The notes beneath the pieces are model-generated. The model had not been told where the DNA came from, did no database searches, and saw only the letters and a program-made list of their open reading frames with translations. The position numbers and the translations under genes were made by a program. Positions 44,940 to 57,215 of a DNA stretch of 64,000 nucleotides are shown in pieces. The stretch's first letter is position 1. Each line of letters starts with the position of its first letter. The stretch is from Megaleporinus macrocephalus. Its lineage: Eukaryota; Chordata; Actinopteri; Characiformes; Anostomidae. The stretch lies in NCBI GenBank assembly GCA_021613375.1, contig CM038705.1, positions 5,373,864 through 5,437,863 of the forward strand. Reading direction: 5' to 3'.

Positions 44940-45300
44940 GCCATGTCGTCCCCTACATGTCCTGTAGTGTATTACAGTCTGTCAGAATGACTGTGTAGAT
45001 CATATAAACATTATAGATGCTTTTTAAATATAAAACAATAGAAGTTATATCGCCCCCTACACGTCATGTAGTGTATTACAGTCTGTCAGAATGACTGTGT
45101 AGATCATATAAACATTATAGACACTTTTTAAATATAAAACAATAGAAGTTATATCGCCCCCTACACTTCCTGTAGTGTATTACAGTCTGTCAGAATGACT
45201 GTGTAGATCATATAAACATTATAGACGATTTTTAAATATAAAACAATAGAAGTTATATCGCCCCCTACACTTCCTGTAGTGTATTGCAGTCTGTCAGAAT
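44940..45300. repeat. Second array of the 104-bp monomer
   Basis: GACTGTGTAGATCATATAAA occurs at 44989, 45093 and 45197 (104-base period), with the same CCCCCTACACTTCCTGTAGT and CAGTCTGTCAGAATGA words as the ankib1 intron array. Confidence 0.97.
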
Positions 45301-46520
45301 GAATTTAGTGAAGCCAACACTGCTATATTACAAAACTTGTATAGCAGTTATATGACAACAATAATATATACAATGTTAGCTAGCATTAGTTTGCTAAGTT
45401 CGGTGGCTGAAGTTATGCTAAGCTAACGTAGCTGAATTATGCAGTTTTATAGAGTTGTATGAGAGCGAGTTCCACTTTGATCATATTTACTACAACAACT
45501 GTACCTCTATATCTGAGTTTAGCTGATTGCTAGGCTGTTGTCATAAATAATGTTGGTTATTTAGCTAGATACTGAAGATGAGCTGCTGTTGTGGGTGTGG
45601 TTTGACTAAAAGTCTCAGAACTAAGTGATATGGTGGTCTAGTTCTACATTACAGCTCTTTCAAATTTAAATTCAGAAATATCATCAGAATCTGAAGAGGC
45701 AGTGCTGTAACATTCTCAGTCCCAGTCAGTCATAATGCTGTTTCTGTAGCGAGCTCAGGTTTTTAGGTCAATTTATGATTACATTGTTATTTATAGAAGC
45801 TTGTTATTACAGTGTTATTACAGTCTTTTATTTCAATTTCCTGCCATATTTTCTGTTATCACTGCATCCAAACAGCAATCAAGGCCGCATGTTACAGTGA
45901 TTTTAATGCCCAAAACAAGTCTCAGCTGTTCAAATCTCAGTAACAGTGACGCCTCAGTGAGCTATACAGGTAGACTTGTGTACTCCATGCCTCAGTGTCC
46001 TGCTAACCGTGGAGTTGGTCCAGGCTGATTTGGGCGTACGCGGTGTGCCTGATGCAATCTGACTTTGCCAGAGGCGCGTAGTCGTCTCCGCTCCGCTTAG
46101 TATACGCTTGGCCTCTCATTACGTCGGGGGAATTCTAAGCGCCTGCTTACATACATGTAGTTCATCTCACGCTAAACAGAGCTGCTGGATATTTAAGCCA
46201 TGCTGACTTTGTTCCCAGAGCTCCATGTGTCAACCGACTCTCGCTACGGTTTCGGGTCTACTCTCTTTAATCTTCAGGCACAAGCTGCTCGTCTTGTTTG
46301 ATTCAGCGGCAGTTGCGCTCCTCTCCAATCTGACCGCAGCTTGTTTCGTTTAAGCAGCTCAGGCGCAGCTCAGGCGCAGCTCAGGCGCAGCTCTTTAATT
46401 CCTCACGTAGCAGACGTTCTCATCTGCGTGGAACCAGCTCACCAAAAACCTCTGTGAACATCTGTCAGTTGAGGTGAGTCAACGCTGCTTTCGCAGAACT
46501 CAGATTCGTCGCGTTGGCTG
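45301..46520. other. Intergenic sequence; 46030-46480 a possible conserved block
   Basis: Mostly unremarkable. From about 46030 to 46480 the sequence is CpG-containing and unique (GGCCTCTCATTACGTCGGGG) with a short triplicated CAGCTCAGGCG unit near 46355-46390. No coding signature. Confidence 0.3.
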
Positions 46521-46539
46521 AGGCCTTTTCTGAGGTCTG

Positions 46540-46705
46540 ATGCTTCACTAGGCTGCTCTGGGGGCTTTTTTCAAGGAGCTGTGGGACCTGACGCCATGTT
46601 CACTGTCACTCTCTGGCTTCCGTCAGAGGCTTCTCAGACACTTGGACTCAAACAGCAAACAGTCTGCACAAGCAGGGCCCTATAAGCTCCACACCAGCAG
46701 TTTTC
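46540..46705. repeat. Segmental duplication, copy 1
   Basis: GGCTGCTCTGGGGGCTTTTT, GCCATGTTCACTGTC, CTCTCTGGCTTCCGTCAGAG and AACAGTCTGCACAAGCAGG recur in the same order at 47685-47835. Each copy precedes or interrupts the 33-bp arrays. Confidence 0.9.
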
Positions 46706-47640
46706 CAACCAAATTCTGTCTGAACTCGACTGTAGCAGAAAGAATTCTGTCTGAATTCAACCGTATCCAACAGATTCTGCCTAAATTTGACAGTAGCCCA
46801 ACAAAGTTCTTCTTAAAATTGACTGTAGCAGAAAAGATCTGTCTGAATTTGACTGTATCCAACAAAGGTTAGTCTTAATTCAACTGTAGCCCCATAAAAT
46901 TCTGTCTAAACTCGACCGTAGCCCAACAAAAGTTTGTCTTAATTCAACTGTAGCTCAACTAAATTGTCTGATTTCAACTGTAGCCCCATAAAAGTCTGTC
47001 TGAACTCGACAGTAGCCCAACAAAAGTTTGTCTTAATTCAACTGTAGCCCAACTAGATTGTCTGAATTCAACTGTAGCCCCATAAAATTCTGTCTGAACT
47101 CGACCGTAGCCCAACAAAAGTTTGTCTTAATTCAACTGTAGCCCAACTAAATTGTCTGATTTCAACTGTAGCCCCATAAAATTCTTTCTGAACTCGACCA
47201 TAGCCCAATTTGACTGTAGTAGAAAGAATTCTGTCTGAATTCAACCGTATCCAATTCTGCCTAAATTTGACAGTAGTCCAACAAAATAATTTCTGAATTT
47301 GACTGTATCCAACAAAAGTTCATCTTAATTCAACTGTAGCCCAACTAAATTGTCTGAATTCAACTGTAGCCCCATAAAATTCTGTCTGAACTCGACCGTA
47401 GTCCAACAAAAGTTCGTCTTAATTCAACTGTAGCTCCATAAAATTCTGTCTAAACCCGACCGTAGCCCAACAAAAGTTCATCTTAATTAAACTGTAGCCC
47501 AACAAAATTGTCTGAATTCAACTGTAGGTCCATAAAATTCTGTTTAAATTTGACTGTAGTCTGACAAAATTCTTTCTGAATTCGAATGAAGCCCAACAGC
47601 ATTCTGTCTAAACTTGACCATAGCCGTCTGTATCTGAACT
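46706..47640. repeat. Degenerate 30-35 bp repeat, AATTCTGTCTGAATTcGACTGTAGC type (array 1)
   Basis: Alternating forms (CCCCATAAAATTCTGTCTGA and CCAACAAAAGTTTGTCTTAA) make two-unit blocks of about 105-115 bases that repeat several times from 46880 to 47460. Confidence 0.93.
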
Positions 47641-47684
47641 CGGATATGTTGTGTTTTTTGTTTTTTTTGACGTCTGATGCTTGG

Positions 47685-47835
47685 CTGGGCTGCTCTGGGG
47701 GTTTTCAAGCAGCTGCGGGATCTGACGCTATGTTCACTGTCGCTCTCTGGCTTCCGTCAGAGGCTCTTCCGAGACACGGATCCAGCAAACAGTCTGCGCA
47801 AGCAGGACTCTGTGAGCTCCACACCAGGGCTCTTT
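47685..47835. repeat. Segmental duplication, copy 2
   Basis: Counterpart of 46540-46705, about 1.14 kb downstream, with scattered substitutions. Confidence 0.9.
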
Positions 47836-48544
47836 CTTTCTTGAACTCCAGGCCCGAAGCCAGCAGGAGGACTGGAGGACTGCAGACGGCCTTTAGGGCC
47901 AAAGCTCGCTAGACGTAGGCTGGTTTAACGTCAGCTGTCTATGTAATCGGACAGATTTAAAGCGTACGTGGGCTAAAATCAGAAAAGCTTCATTTTCTTG
48001 ATGTATATTTAAGATGAACATAGCGTAACCAGCAATTGGCCTAGTTTGGAAACAGAGATGGAGTGTTGGCCAGTGTTGGGATATGATTTTTGGCTCAGTG
48101 GCACCTCTATCTCCGCTCAACATGGACACTTCGTCTAGGGAAGTTAAGTTCTGGCAAGTGATGCTAACAGCTGGACAAACAACTGTAAAAAAATGGTTGG
48201 ACGGCCACCTGTGAGCTCTTCAGTGACACTCGGAGCTGAATGAGTCACAGAAAACAGCTATATGTTTATTCTGGAGGTTACTGTACTTCGGATATTGATT
48301 CAATAGTACAGTATCTGAATGAGAGTTCTTCATCGTGAATCTTTGACAGGTTATTTTGTGAAAGGTTTCCGGTCGTCAGGCTGCTGTGGTTGACGTTGTA
48401 TTGGTAATAACTGAACGATGTTAACACTGTTATATGCTAAAGAAATGACAGTGAGGATGTGGTAAGTGGATTTGCAAAATCAAAAGTAAAGCTTTAAATG
48501 GGCTTCAAACTAATTACTAATTACTCATTCTGTTTCGGTCCTAC

Positions 48545-50040
48545 TCAGCTAGGCCCATAGCCCAGGTTTTATATCCAAGCCCTTCTAAAGCTGGACAAAA
48601 ATGAAACCAGCTGTGGATGGAGCAAATTCTAAACTTGTAACTGAAGATATTGTATTTGCATTTGTATGCGGCCTCACAAAAGTCTTTCTGAATTTGACAG
48701 TATCCAAAAGAATTTGCTCTGAATTCCACTGTATCCAACAAGTCTGTCTGAATTCGACTGTATCCAAAAAATAATGTCTGAATTCCACTGTATTTAACAA
48801 AGTTATGTCTGAATTCCACTTTATTCAACAAAATTCTGTCTCAATTTGACAGTAGCAGACAAAATTTGGTCTGAAATTTACTACATTCAACAAAATTCTG
48901 TCTGAATTCAATTGTAGCACTCAAAATTCGTTCCGAATTCAACTGTAGCCCAACAAAATTCTTTCTGAAATTGACCTTAGCCCAACAAACACCTATTCAA
49001 CCAGGCCCATATCCCAGGTTTTATATAAGCCCTACTAAAGCTGGACAAAAATGAAACCAGCTGTGGACTGAAGAAATTGTATCTGCACTTGAATGTGGCC
49101 TCAAAAAATTCAGTCTAAATCTAACTATAGCTCAACAGAATTCTGTTTGAATCTGAATGTAGAAGCTAAAATTCTGTCTAAATTTGATTGTAACAGACAA
49201 AATTTGGTCTGAATTCGACTGTATCCACCAAAATCGTGTCTAAATTTGACAGTAGCAGATAAAATTTGGTCTGTATTTTACTATATCCAAAATATTCTGT
49301 CTGAATTCTACTGTATTCAACAAAATTATGTCTAAATTTAACAGTAGAAGAAAGAATTCTGTCTGAATTAGACTATAGCAGACAAAATTCAGTCTGAATT
49401 TAACTGTAGCAGACAAAATTCTTCCTGAAATATACCTTAGCCCACCAAAATCCTACTCAGCCAGGCTACTGTATTCAACAAAATTCTGTCTGAATTCAAC
49501 AGTAGCAGAAAGAATTCTGTCTGAATCCAACTATAGCAGACAAAATTCAGTCTGGATTCAACTGTATCCAACAAAATTTTGTCTGAATTCAACTGTAGCA
49601 GACAACATTTTTCCTGAAATTGACCTTAGCCCACCAAAATCCTACTCAGCCAGGCCCATAGCCCGGTTTTTATTTAAGCCCAACTAAAGCTGGACAAAAA
49701 TTTAACGAGCTGTGGACTGAAGAAATTGTATCTGCGCTTGAAGGTGGCCTCACAAAATTCAGTCTAAATCTAACTGAACCCAACAAAATTCTGTTTGAAC
49801 TTGATTGTAACCCAACAAAATTCTGTTTGAACTTGATTGTAACCCAACAAAATTCTGTCTGAATTTGACTGTAAAAGCTAAAATTCTGTCTGAACTCGAC
49901 TATAGCCCCTCAATATTTCGCCTAAACCTGACTATAGCTCCTCAGTGTTCTGAATCTGACTGTAGCCTGACCAGTTTCTGGCTGAACCCCACTGTAGCCC
50001 CTCGAAATTCTGTACAAACCCAACTGTAGCCTGACTCTAG
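48545..50040. repeat. AATTCTGTCTGAATTcGACTGTAGC arrays 2-4 with a recurring 110-130 bp spacer
   Basis: Arrays at 48670-48990, 49110-49640 and 49765-50040 are each preceded by one spacer (CCCAGGTTTTATAT, CTAAAGCTGGACAAAAATG, CCAGCTGTGGA) at 48550-48665, 49000-49105 and 49650-49760. The whole is a composite higher-order repeat. Confidence 0.92.
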
Positions 50041-50149
50041 CAACTGCAGTAACTATGTGGCTCTGGTCCAGGAGAGTTCCATAACACTTCATTATCATAA
50101 AAGGTTCTGAAACCTCGATGGAAACATAACTAGCTTATCTGTGGCTGAA

Positions 50150-50480
50150 TCAGTGCCAAACATGGGCTTGCACATAAAGCCCCCCAGCGCTGGGCTGTGG
50201 AGCAGTGGACCTGCATTCTCTAGAGTGATGGAGCTCCATCCGACACCTTTGGGATGAGTTGGAACGATCCAGGACTAAATTCTCCACCATCTGTACCTGG
50301 CTTCCCTAATGCTCTGGTGAGCGCCATCAAATCCTCATAGCAATGTTCCAACATCTAGTGTAAAGCCTTCCCAGAGGAGTAGAAGCTGTTACTATCGCAG
50401 AAACAAGAATGAAGTTGGCTGAGTGTGGAATTCGAGGAGGTTGGCAGGTCCAGCAGTGGTAGGGGCAGAGCAGCTTGAGC
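50150..50480 (+). mobile_element. Degraded Tc1-like transposase C-terminal fragment (copy 1)
   Basis: The CACCATCTGTACCTGGCTTC, ATGCTCTGGTGAGCGCCATC, AATGTTCCAACATCTAGTGT and TTCCCAGAGGAGTAGAAGCT string corresponds to the C-terminal coding end of common fish Tc1 transposases. Four more copies follow to 52620. None is intact. Confidence 0.65.
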
Positions 50481-51159
50481 AGCAGCCTTGGACCTACATC
50501 AAAGCTGGCAGGAATTAGCAGACGGCCCACTCAGCACGGAGGTGAAGAAGAGCAGGAGAAACAGGGGAAGATGACTCAGGGAACCAGTCACAGTGACTTG
50601 ACACCACGTTTACCTTTGAATCAGATCTCTGTGTATCGCTAATGATAGGGATGCACCATATGGCCGCATACAGTCTGTATTTATCACCGCAACACTCAAT
50701 TTATTTCTCCAAGCTCCACTGCTTTCCCACGCATGACGGAGCCAAGAGCGCTTTGTAAATTCCCTGCTGTAGGTCTGCAGAGGTCAGACTCCGGTTCTCC
50801 GGTACTTTACCCACACCTGAGTCAACCTCAACAACTAATTGCTGAGCCATTCGCTCGCTGATCAGGGTGAGCCGGAGCTCAACCAACACCGTATTAATTA
50901 TGCAAGTGGGTCAAATGGGAAAATATCAGTGAATTTATCTTTGGTGTAGATGATTTGGGTGAACCAGAACCTGCTAAACTTTACCTTCGACGTAAGTCAG
51001 TGAAGATTAATTCATTCATTTCATTTTCCAAGCTATGTTTACAGCTTTTGGCAGACTCGGTTATCCAGGCTTACTGTTTACATCAGTAGTAATGGGGCAT
51101 TAGGAGTCTTGCCCAAGGACTCTTATTGGCATAATGTAGGGTGGTTACCAAGGTGGGTT

Positions 51160-51515
<356 letters not shown>

Positions 51516-51529
51516 CTCTGGAGTGACGA

Positions 51530-52620
51530 AGCTCTATCTGATATCTTTGGAATGTGTTGGAGAGCTAATCCTTTAACATCTGTACCTGGCGTCACCTGTG
51601 ACTGCCATCAGATCCTCACAGCAATGTTCCAACATCTAGTGTAAAGTCTTCCCAGAGGAGTAGAGGCTATTATTCAGTTTGGTTACTGAGGTGTGTATGA
51701 GAGCTGAAGGTTAGGGATCTAGTGGGGGTCTTGTGACTGGAAGGTCTCCTGTTTGATCCCCTGGACCAAAAGGACATGACTGAAGTGCCCTTCAGCAAGA
51801 CACCTAACCCCCAACTGCTCCATGGGTACTGTGGGTAGGGCTACCCAACACTCCAGGCAAATGTGCTCACTGCCCCCTAGTGTGTGTGCATGGATGGGTT
51901 CCAATGTGAGCAAATAAATCAAATTCTCTGGAGTGACGAAGCTCCATCCAACATTTTATTATCTTGATTACTTGGAGAGCTAATCCTCTAATGCTTTAGT
52001 GACTGCCATCAAATCATTACAGCAATGTTCCAACATCTAGTGTAAAGTCCTCTCAGAGGAGTAGAGGCTGTAACTGGTTACCCAGGGTGGTTATCCAGGT
52101 GGGCTTGTATATATACAGCCCCCACGGTGCTGGGCTACGAAGCAGTGGACCTGCGTTCTCTGGACTAACGAACCTGGCTTCACTAATGCTCTTGTGACTG
52201 CCATCAGATCCTCACAGCAACGTTCCAACATCTAGTGTAAAGTCTTACCAGAGGAGCAGAGGCTGTAACTGGTTACCCATGGTGGTTACCCAGGTGGGCT
52301 TGTATATATACACCCCCCCGGCACTGGGCTGCGGCGCAGTGGACCTTCTTTCTCTGGAGTAATGAAGCTCCATCCGACATCATCTTCAACATCTGTGCCT
52401 GGCTTCACTAATGGTCTAGTGAATGCCATCAAATCCTCACAGCAATGTTTTTACATCTAGTGTAGAGCCTTTCCAGAAGAGTAGAGGCTGTAACTGGTTA
52501 CGCAGATGGGCTTGTATATGTACAGCCCCAATGGCGCTGGGCTGTGGAGCATTGGACCATCTCATGTTCCATCCAATGTTCCATCATCTAGTGTAGAGCC
52601 TTCTCAGAGGAGTAGAGGTT
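51530..52620 (+). mobile_element. Further Tc1-like C-terminal fragments in tandem (four copies)
   Basis: CTCACAGCAATGTTCCAACA TCTAGTGTAAAG occurs near 51614, 52017, 52211 and 52438. Each is followed by an AGAGGAGTAGAGGCTGTAAC end, and the last three by CAGGTGGGCTTGTATATATA. The fragment was therefore amplified as a unit of about 200 bases. Confidence 0.75.
51690..51925 (+). mobile_element. tRNA-derived SINE, copy 2
   Basis: Same family as 51325, with a longer tail (TGTGCTCACTGCCCCCTAGT, GTGTGTGCATGGATGGG). It carries the GGTCTCCTGTTTGATCCCC box. Confidence 0.8.
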
Positions 52621-52949
52621 GTAACTGGTTATTCAGGGGGGCTACCCAGGTGGGAATTCGAACCCCCAGTCTACAGCATGGAGGGTAGTGATGTACTGGT
52701 GCTTGGTGCAGGTTGCTGGTCCATCACAGAGCAGATACTCAGACATACACTGCGCCCCCTAGTGGCCACCCCACCCGTGAAATGGAATTGAACTCTATTT
52801 ATTTATATATTAATTTAATCAAAGACAGTACGTGTACCGGTCACCCGACCCATGTGTACCGGTCACCAGGTGTACAAGAGGGAGTGACCAGCAGCAGAGT
52901 GAGGACTGATGAGCTCAGACATGGACGTAACAGTCGTGTCCAGATTTGG

Positions 52950-53530
52950 TCTCACTCTTTTTCTTCCCATCTCTCCCCCCTTTCTTTCTCCTTTCCTTCT
53001 CTGTGTCTCTCCTTTTTCCTCTCTCTCTTTCTGTCTCACCCTCTCTTTCCTTTCTTTCTTTCTGTCTCTCACTCTCCCTTTCCTCTCTCTGTCTCTTTCT
53101 CCTTTCTTCCATTCAGCATCTCTCCTGCTCTCTTTCTTCTCTCTCACTCTTTCTACCATTCTCTTCTTTCTCCCTCTGTCTCCCTCTGTCTCTTTCTCCT
53201 CTTTCAATTCTCCTTCTTTCAGTTTCTCAATTTTTTGTCTCTTTCTCTCTGTGTCCTTTCTTTCTCTCTTTTCTTCCTCTCTATATCTCTCTTTCTTGCT
53301 CTTTCTCTTTTTCTCCTCTCTCTGTCTCTTTCTCTCTCTTTTTTCTTCTTTCCTCCTCTCTATTTCTCCTCTCTCACTCGTCCTTCACTATCTCTTGCTC
53401 TCCTCCTTCTTTAACTCTCACGCTCCTCTTTCTCTTGCTCTCTTTGTGTCTCACTCTCTTCCTTCTCTTTCTCCCTCTCTCACTTTTCCACCGCTCCCTA
53501 TCTGTCTCTATCTCTCTCTCGCTCTGATTG
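52950..53530. repeat. Second pyrimidine tract (about 580 bp)
   Basis: CT-rich with TTTCTTTCTTTC and CTCCTTTC modules. Open frames on both strands are low-complexity. It is followed by (GAT)n at 53538. Confidence 0.95.
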
Positions 53531-53608
53531 AGGTGTTGTTGATGATGATGATGATGATGAAGATCAGGTGTGTTAAGAGGAAACAGGCATCACCTCCTGC
53601 TTGTTTAG

Positions 53609-53746
53609 TGACCGATATCCCAGCATGCCCGTGCGTGTGGAGCCCTGTAAGTGCTTTGATCTCGACGCTCCGCTCCGTTCACCTCCCCCTCGGCTCGGCA
53701 GACGCGGAGGTGCTGACTCAGAGCTGGTCAGGCTGGGTGCCGTGCA
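53609..53746 (+). CDS. Two candidate micro-exons with a thrombospondin-type signature, gene unknown
   Basis: Block 1 (53609-53646) lies between TTGTTTAG and GTAAGTG. Block 2 (53702-53746) lies between CCCTCGGCTCGGCAG and GTGAGTGG. Joined in the only open phase they read DRYPSMPVRVEPYAEVLTQS, then WSGWVPC. WSGWVPC fits the W-x-x-W-x-x-C start of a TSP1 domain. The intron would be only 55 bases, and no further exons were found. It may be chance; no family is assigned. Confidence 0.15.
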
Positions 53747-53838
53747 GTGAGTGGAGAGGATCTTGTATGTCCCACTTTCTCTCATTAACTGTGACTAATA
53801 AGGAGGAAGATCTGAAGCTGTGGTTAGCGGAGCTCCCA

Positions 53839-53840
<2 letters not shown>

Positions 53841-53885
<45 letters not shown>

Positions 53886-53900
53886 TCTCTCTCTCTCTCC
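53841..53900. repeat. (CT)n microsatellite
   Basis: About 21 CT units, then a TTCC break and a second shorter run. Confidence 0.95.
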
Positions 53901-54215
53901 TCGGCAGTCTAAACCACTGACTCACCCGGCAGGCCGCGCTCATCTGCCTCGCTGATCTGATTTATGTCTGGAGTCGAGCTCGGACTCGTCCCGTTACCTA
54001 AACAGCAGCGGGCTGCTCTGTGAAGCGCTGGATGCTCCAGTTTCCGTGAATGAACTACTTAGTCACAGCGTCCTGCTGCCCTCTTTCTGACCTCCCACGC
54101 TCAGGTTGGGCAAGACCATGAAACTCATCACACCAGAAGACAAAGCCGGACTGGGTAATCGGGGCATCTGGGAAAATTCCCAGTGGGGCAGTAACGTTTT
54201 TGGGCGGTTACAGAG

Positions 54216-54510
54216 CATCTGTCCACTCACTGTCCACTCTATTAGACACTCCTACTACTTGCTGGTCCACCTTGTAGATGTAAAGTCAGAGACAGTAGCT
54301 CATCTGCTGCTGCACAGTTTGGTTGGTGGACTATTCTCAGTCCAGTAGTGACACTGAGGAGGTGTTTAAACACTCCAACAGCAGCAGCACTGCTGTGTCT
54401 GATTCACTCACACCAGCACAACACACACCTGCTCTGTGGTGGTCCTGTGGGGGTCCTGTTAAAGAACAGTATGGACTACATGCTAGTATATGGTCAGTGG
54501 AGCTTATAAG
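54216..54510. mobile_element. Dispersed family A, partial copy
   Basis: Contains CTATTAGACACTCCTACTAC, TTGTAGATGTAAAGTCAGAG and GGTGGTCCTGTGGGGGTCCT. The middle GGACACAGGACGCC block is deleted. Confidence 0.85.
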
Positions 54511-54564
54511 ATGGACAATTACAATGATGAACAAATGAGATGAGATAAAACAATGATATATATA

Positions 54565-55276
54565 CAGTAAGGGGCAAAAAATATTTGGACAGTGATACAG
54601 TCTTCATGATTTGGGCTCTGTATGCCACCACAATGGATTTAAAATGAAACAACTGGGATGCAATTGAGGTGCAGACTTTCAGGTTTAATTTAAGGGGTTG
54701 AACAAAAATATCCTATGAAATGTTTCTACAGAGCCTCCTCATTTCAAGGGCTCAAAAGTATTTGGACGAATTAACATTACTGTAAATAAAATGTTCATTT
54801 TTAATACTTTGTTGAGAATCCTTTGCAAGTAATGGCTGCCTGATATCTGGAACCCATGGGCATCACCAAACCCTGTGTTTCCTCCTTTGTAATGCTTGGC
54901 CAGACCTTTACTGTTGCTGTCTTCAGTTGTTGCTTGTTTGAGGGTCTTTCTACCATAGGTTTTGTCTTCAGCAGTAAAATCAACGCTCAATCGGGTTGAG
55001 GTCTGGTGATTGACTCGGCCATTGCAGAATATTCTACTTCTTTATCTTAAAAAAAAAACTCCTGGGTTGGTTTCACAGTGTGTTTTGGGTCACTGTCCAT
55101 CTGTACTGTGAAGCGCCATCCAATCAGCATGCTGCATTTGGTTGAATCTGAGCAGAAAGGATATCCCTGTACACTTCAGACTTCATCCAGCAGCTTCTGT
55201 CTTCTGTATCTTGAATATATATATATATATATCTTGTGTAAAACTTGTGTCACTGTCCAAATATTTCTTGGCCTAA

Positions 55277-55279
<3 letters not shown>
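54565..55279. mobile_element. 715-bp Tc1/mariner-type element with about 30-bp TIRs and TA duplication
   Basis: The left end CAGTAAGGGGCAAAAAATAT, then TTGGACAGTGA, matches the inverted right end CACTGTCCAAATATTTCTTG, then GCCTAACTG. TA lies at 54563-54564 and 55280-55281. The interior holds fragments of a mariner-like arrangement but no intact ORF. The right TA is the first unit of a (TA)n microsatellite. Confidence 0.85.

Positions 55280-55357
<78 letters not shown>
55280..55357. repeat. (TA)n microsatellite starting at the transposon target site
   Basis: About 39 TA units begin exactly at the right TA target duplication of the preceding element. Confidence 0.96.
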
Positions 55358-55360
<3 letters not shown>

Positions 55361-55479
55361 GGGATCTCATAACAGTAATGTGTGGAAACAGAAAAGATCA
55401 CAAAGTCTGGTGACTCCTGATTATGCACTTACCAGTGTGCTCCACTAGTGGCCGCTCTTCAGATGTGGAGCAGTGTGTC

Positions 55480-55690
55480 CTGTTTGCTGTGGGGTGCATG
55501 TCACGTGCAGTGGAAACTGATGGGCCTCATAAACGCAGTGCCTCAAACATGCCTCGGCTAATGGCGCTAATTAGCTGTAACATTACCCGCTCGACCTTTA
55601 ACACACTTAACCCGCTGCACATGTGCCCTGACCGAGAGCTGGAGCGACAGAATACGCTAATTAAAGCGATTTAAATTGTTTTATTTAAAG
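55480..55690. promoter_or_regulatory. Candidate conserved noncoding element with homeodomain-type sites
   Basis: Unique block containing GCGCTAATTAGCTGTAACAT and ACGCTAATTAAAGCGATTTA, plus an E-box-like CACGTG at 55502. No ORF. This is typical in look of developmental enhancers; conservation is untested. Confidence 0.3.
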
Positions 55691-55834
55691 TGTATTTTAA
55701 ACATTGTACTGTATTTTCTTAATAAATATCTTTACAGGAAATTCCTACATTAGGACCACCGTCTCGTATCTACACTCATTATATATCAGTACAGGGGCTC
55801 CACCTACAGACTGTAGTGGACTGTTGTAATGGTG

Positions 55835-57215
55835 ATGTGCATGAGTGTGTGTGATGTGCATGAGTGTGTGTGATGTGTATGAGTGTGTGTGATGTGTATG
55901 AGTGTGTGTGATGTGTATGAGTGAGTGTGATGTGTGTTGTGATGGTGATGTGTATTAGTGTGTGTGATGTGTATGAGTGTGTGTGATGTGCATGAGTGTG
56001 TGTGATGTGCATGAGTGTGTGTGATGTGTATAAGTGAGTGTAATGTGTGTTGTGATGGTGATGTGTATAAGTGTGTGTGATGTGTATGAGTGTGTGTGAT
56101 GTGTATGAGTGTGTGTGATGTGCATGAGTGTGTGTGATGTGTATGAGTGTGTGTGATGTGTATGAGTGTGTGTGATGTGTATGAGTGAGTGTGATGTGTG
56201 ATTGTGATGTGTATGAGTGTAATGTGTGTTGTAATGGTGATGCGTATGAGTGAGTGTGATGTATATGAGTGTGTGTGATGTGTATGAGTGAGTGTGATGT
56301 GTGATTGTGATGTGTATGAGTGTAATGTGTGTTGTAATGGTGATGTGTATGAGTGAGTGTGATGTATATGAGTGTGTGTGATATGTACGAGTGAGTGTGA
56401 TGTTTATGAGTGTGTGTGATGTGTGATTGTGATGTGTATGAGTGTAATGTGTGTTGTAATGGTGATGTATATGAGTGTGTGTGTGATGTGTATAAGTGAG
56501 TGTGATGTGTATTTGTGATGTGTATGAGAGTGTGAGCTGTGATTGTGATGTGTATGAGTGTAATGTGTGTTGTGATGGTGATGTGTATAAGTGAGTGTAA
56601 TGTGTGTTGTGATGGTGATGTGTATAAGTGTGTGTGATGTGTATGAGTGTGTGTGATGTGTATAAGTGAGTTTGATGTGTATGAGTGTGTGTGATGTGTA
56701 TGAGTGTGTGTGATGTGTTTGAGTGAGTTTGATGTGTATGAGTGTGTGTGATGTGTATGAGTGTGTGTGATGTGTATGAGTGAGTTTGATGTGTATGAGT
56801 GTGTGTGATGTGTATGAGTGTGTGTGATGTGTATGAGTGAGTGTGATGTGTATGGGTGTGTGTGATGTGTATGAGTGAGTTTGATGTGTATGAGTGTGTG
56901 TGATGTGTATGATTGTGTGTGATGTGTATGAGTGAGTGTGATGTGTGATTGTGATGTGTATGAGTGTAATGTGTGCTGTGTGCTGTGTATGAGTGAGTGT
57001 GATGTGTATGAGTGTGTGTGTTTTGTGATTGTGATGTGTATGAGTGTAATGTGTGTTGTGATGGTGATGTGTATAAGTGTGTGTGATGTGTATGAGTGTG
57101 TGTGAGGTGTGATTGTGATGTGTATGAGTGTAATGTGTGTTGTGATTGTAATGTGTATAAGTGAGTATGATCTGTGTTGTGATGGTGATGTGTATGAGTG
57201 AGTGTGATATAAGAG
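55835..57215. repeat. About 19-20 bp minisatellite, GATGTGTATGAGTGTGTGT type (1.4 kb)
   Basis: Roughly 70 copies with variants (GCATGAG, GTATAAG, GAGTGAGTGT, GGTGATGTG). The 490-codon minus-strand frame (Thr/His/Ser/Tyr only) is produced by the repeat and is not a gene. Confidence 0.96.

Noticed and set aside
52650..52690. tRNA-like B-box word (GGAATTCGAACCC)
   Set aside because: No cloverleaf could be formed around it. It lies in degraded SINE or Tc1 repeat material.
52713..53955. Long ORFs on both strands near 53 kb
   Set aside because: Driven by the second pyrimidine tract. Only the short WSGWVPC-containing blocks were kept, as a low-confidence candidate.
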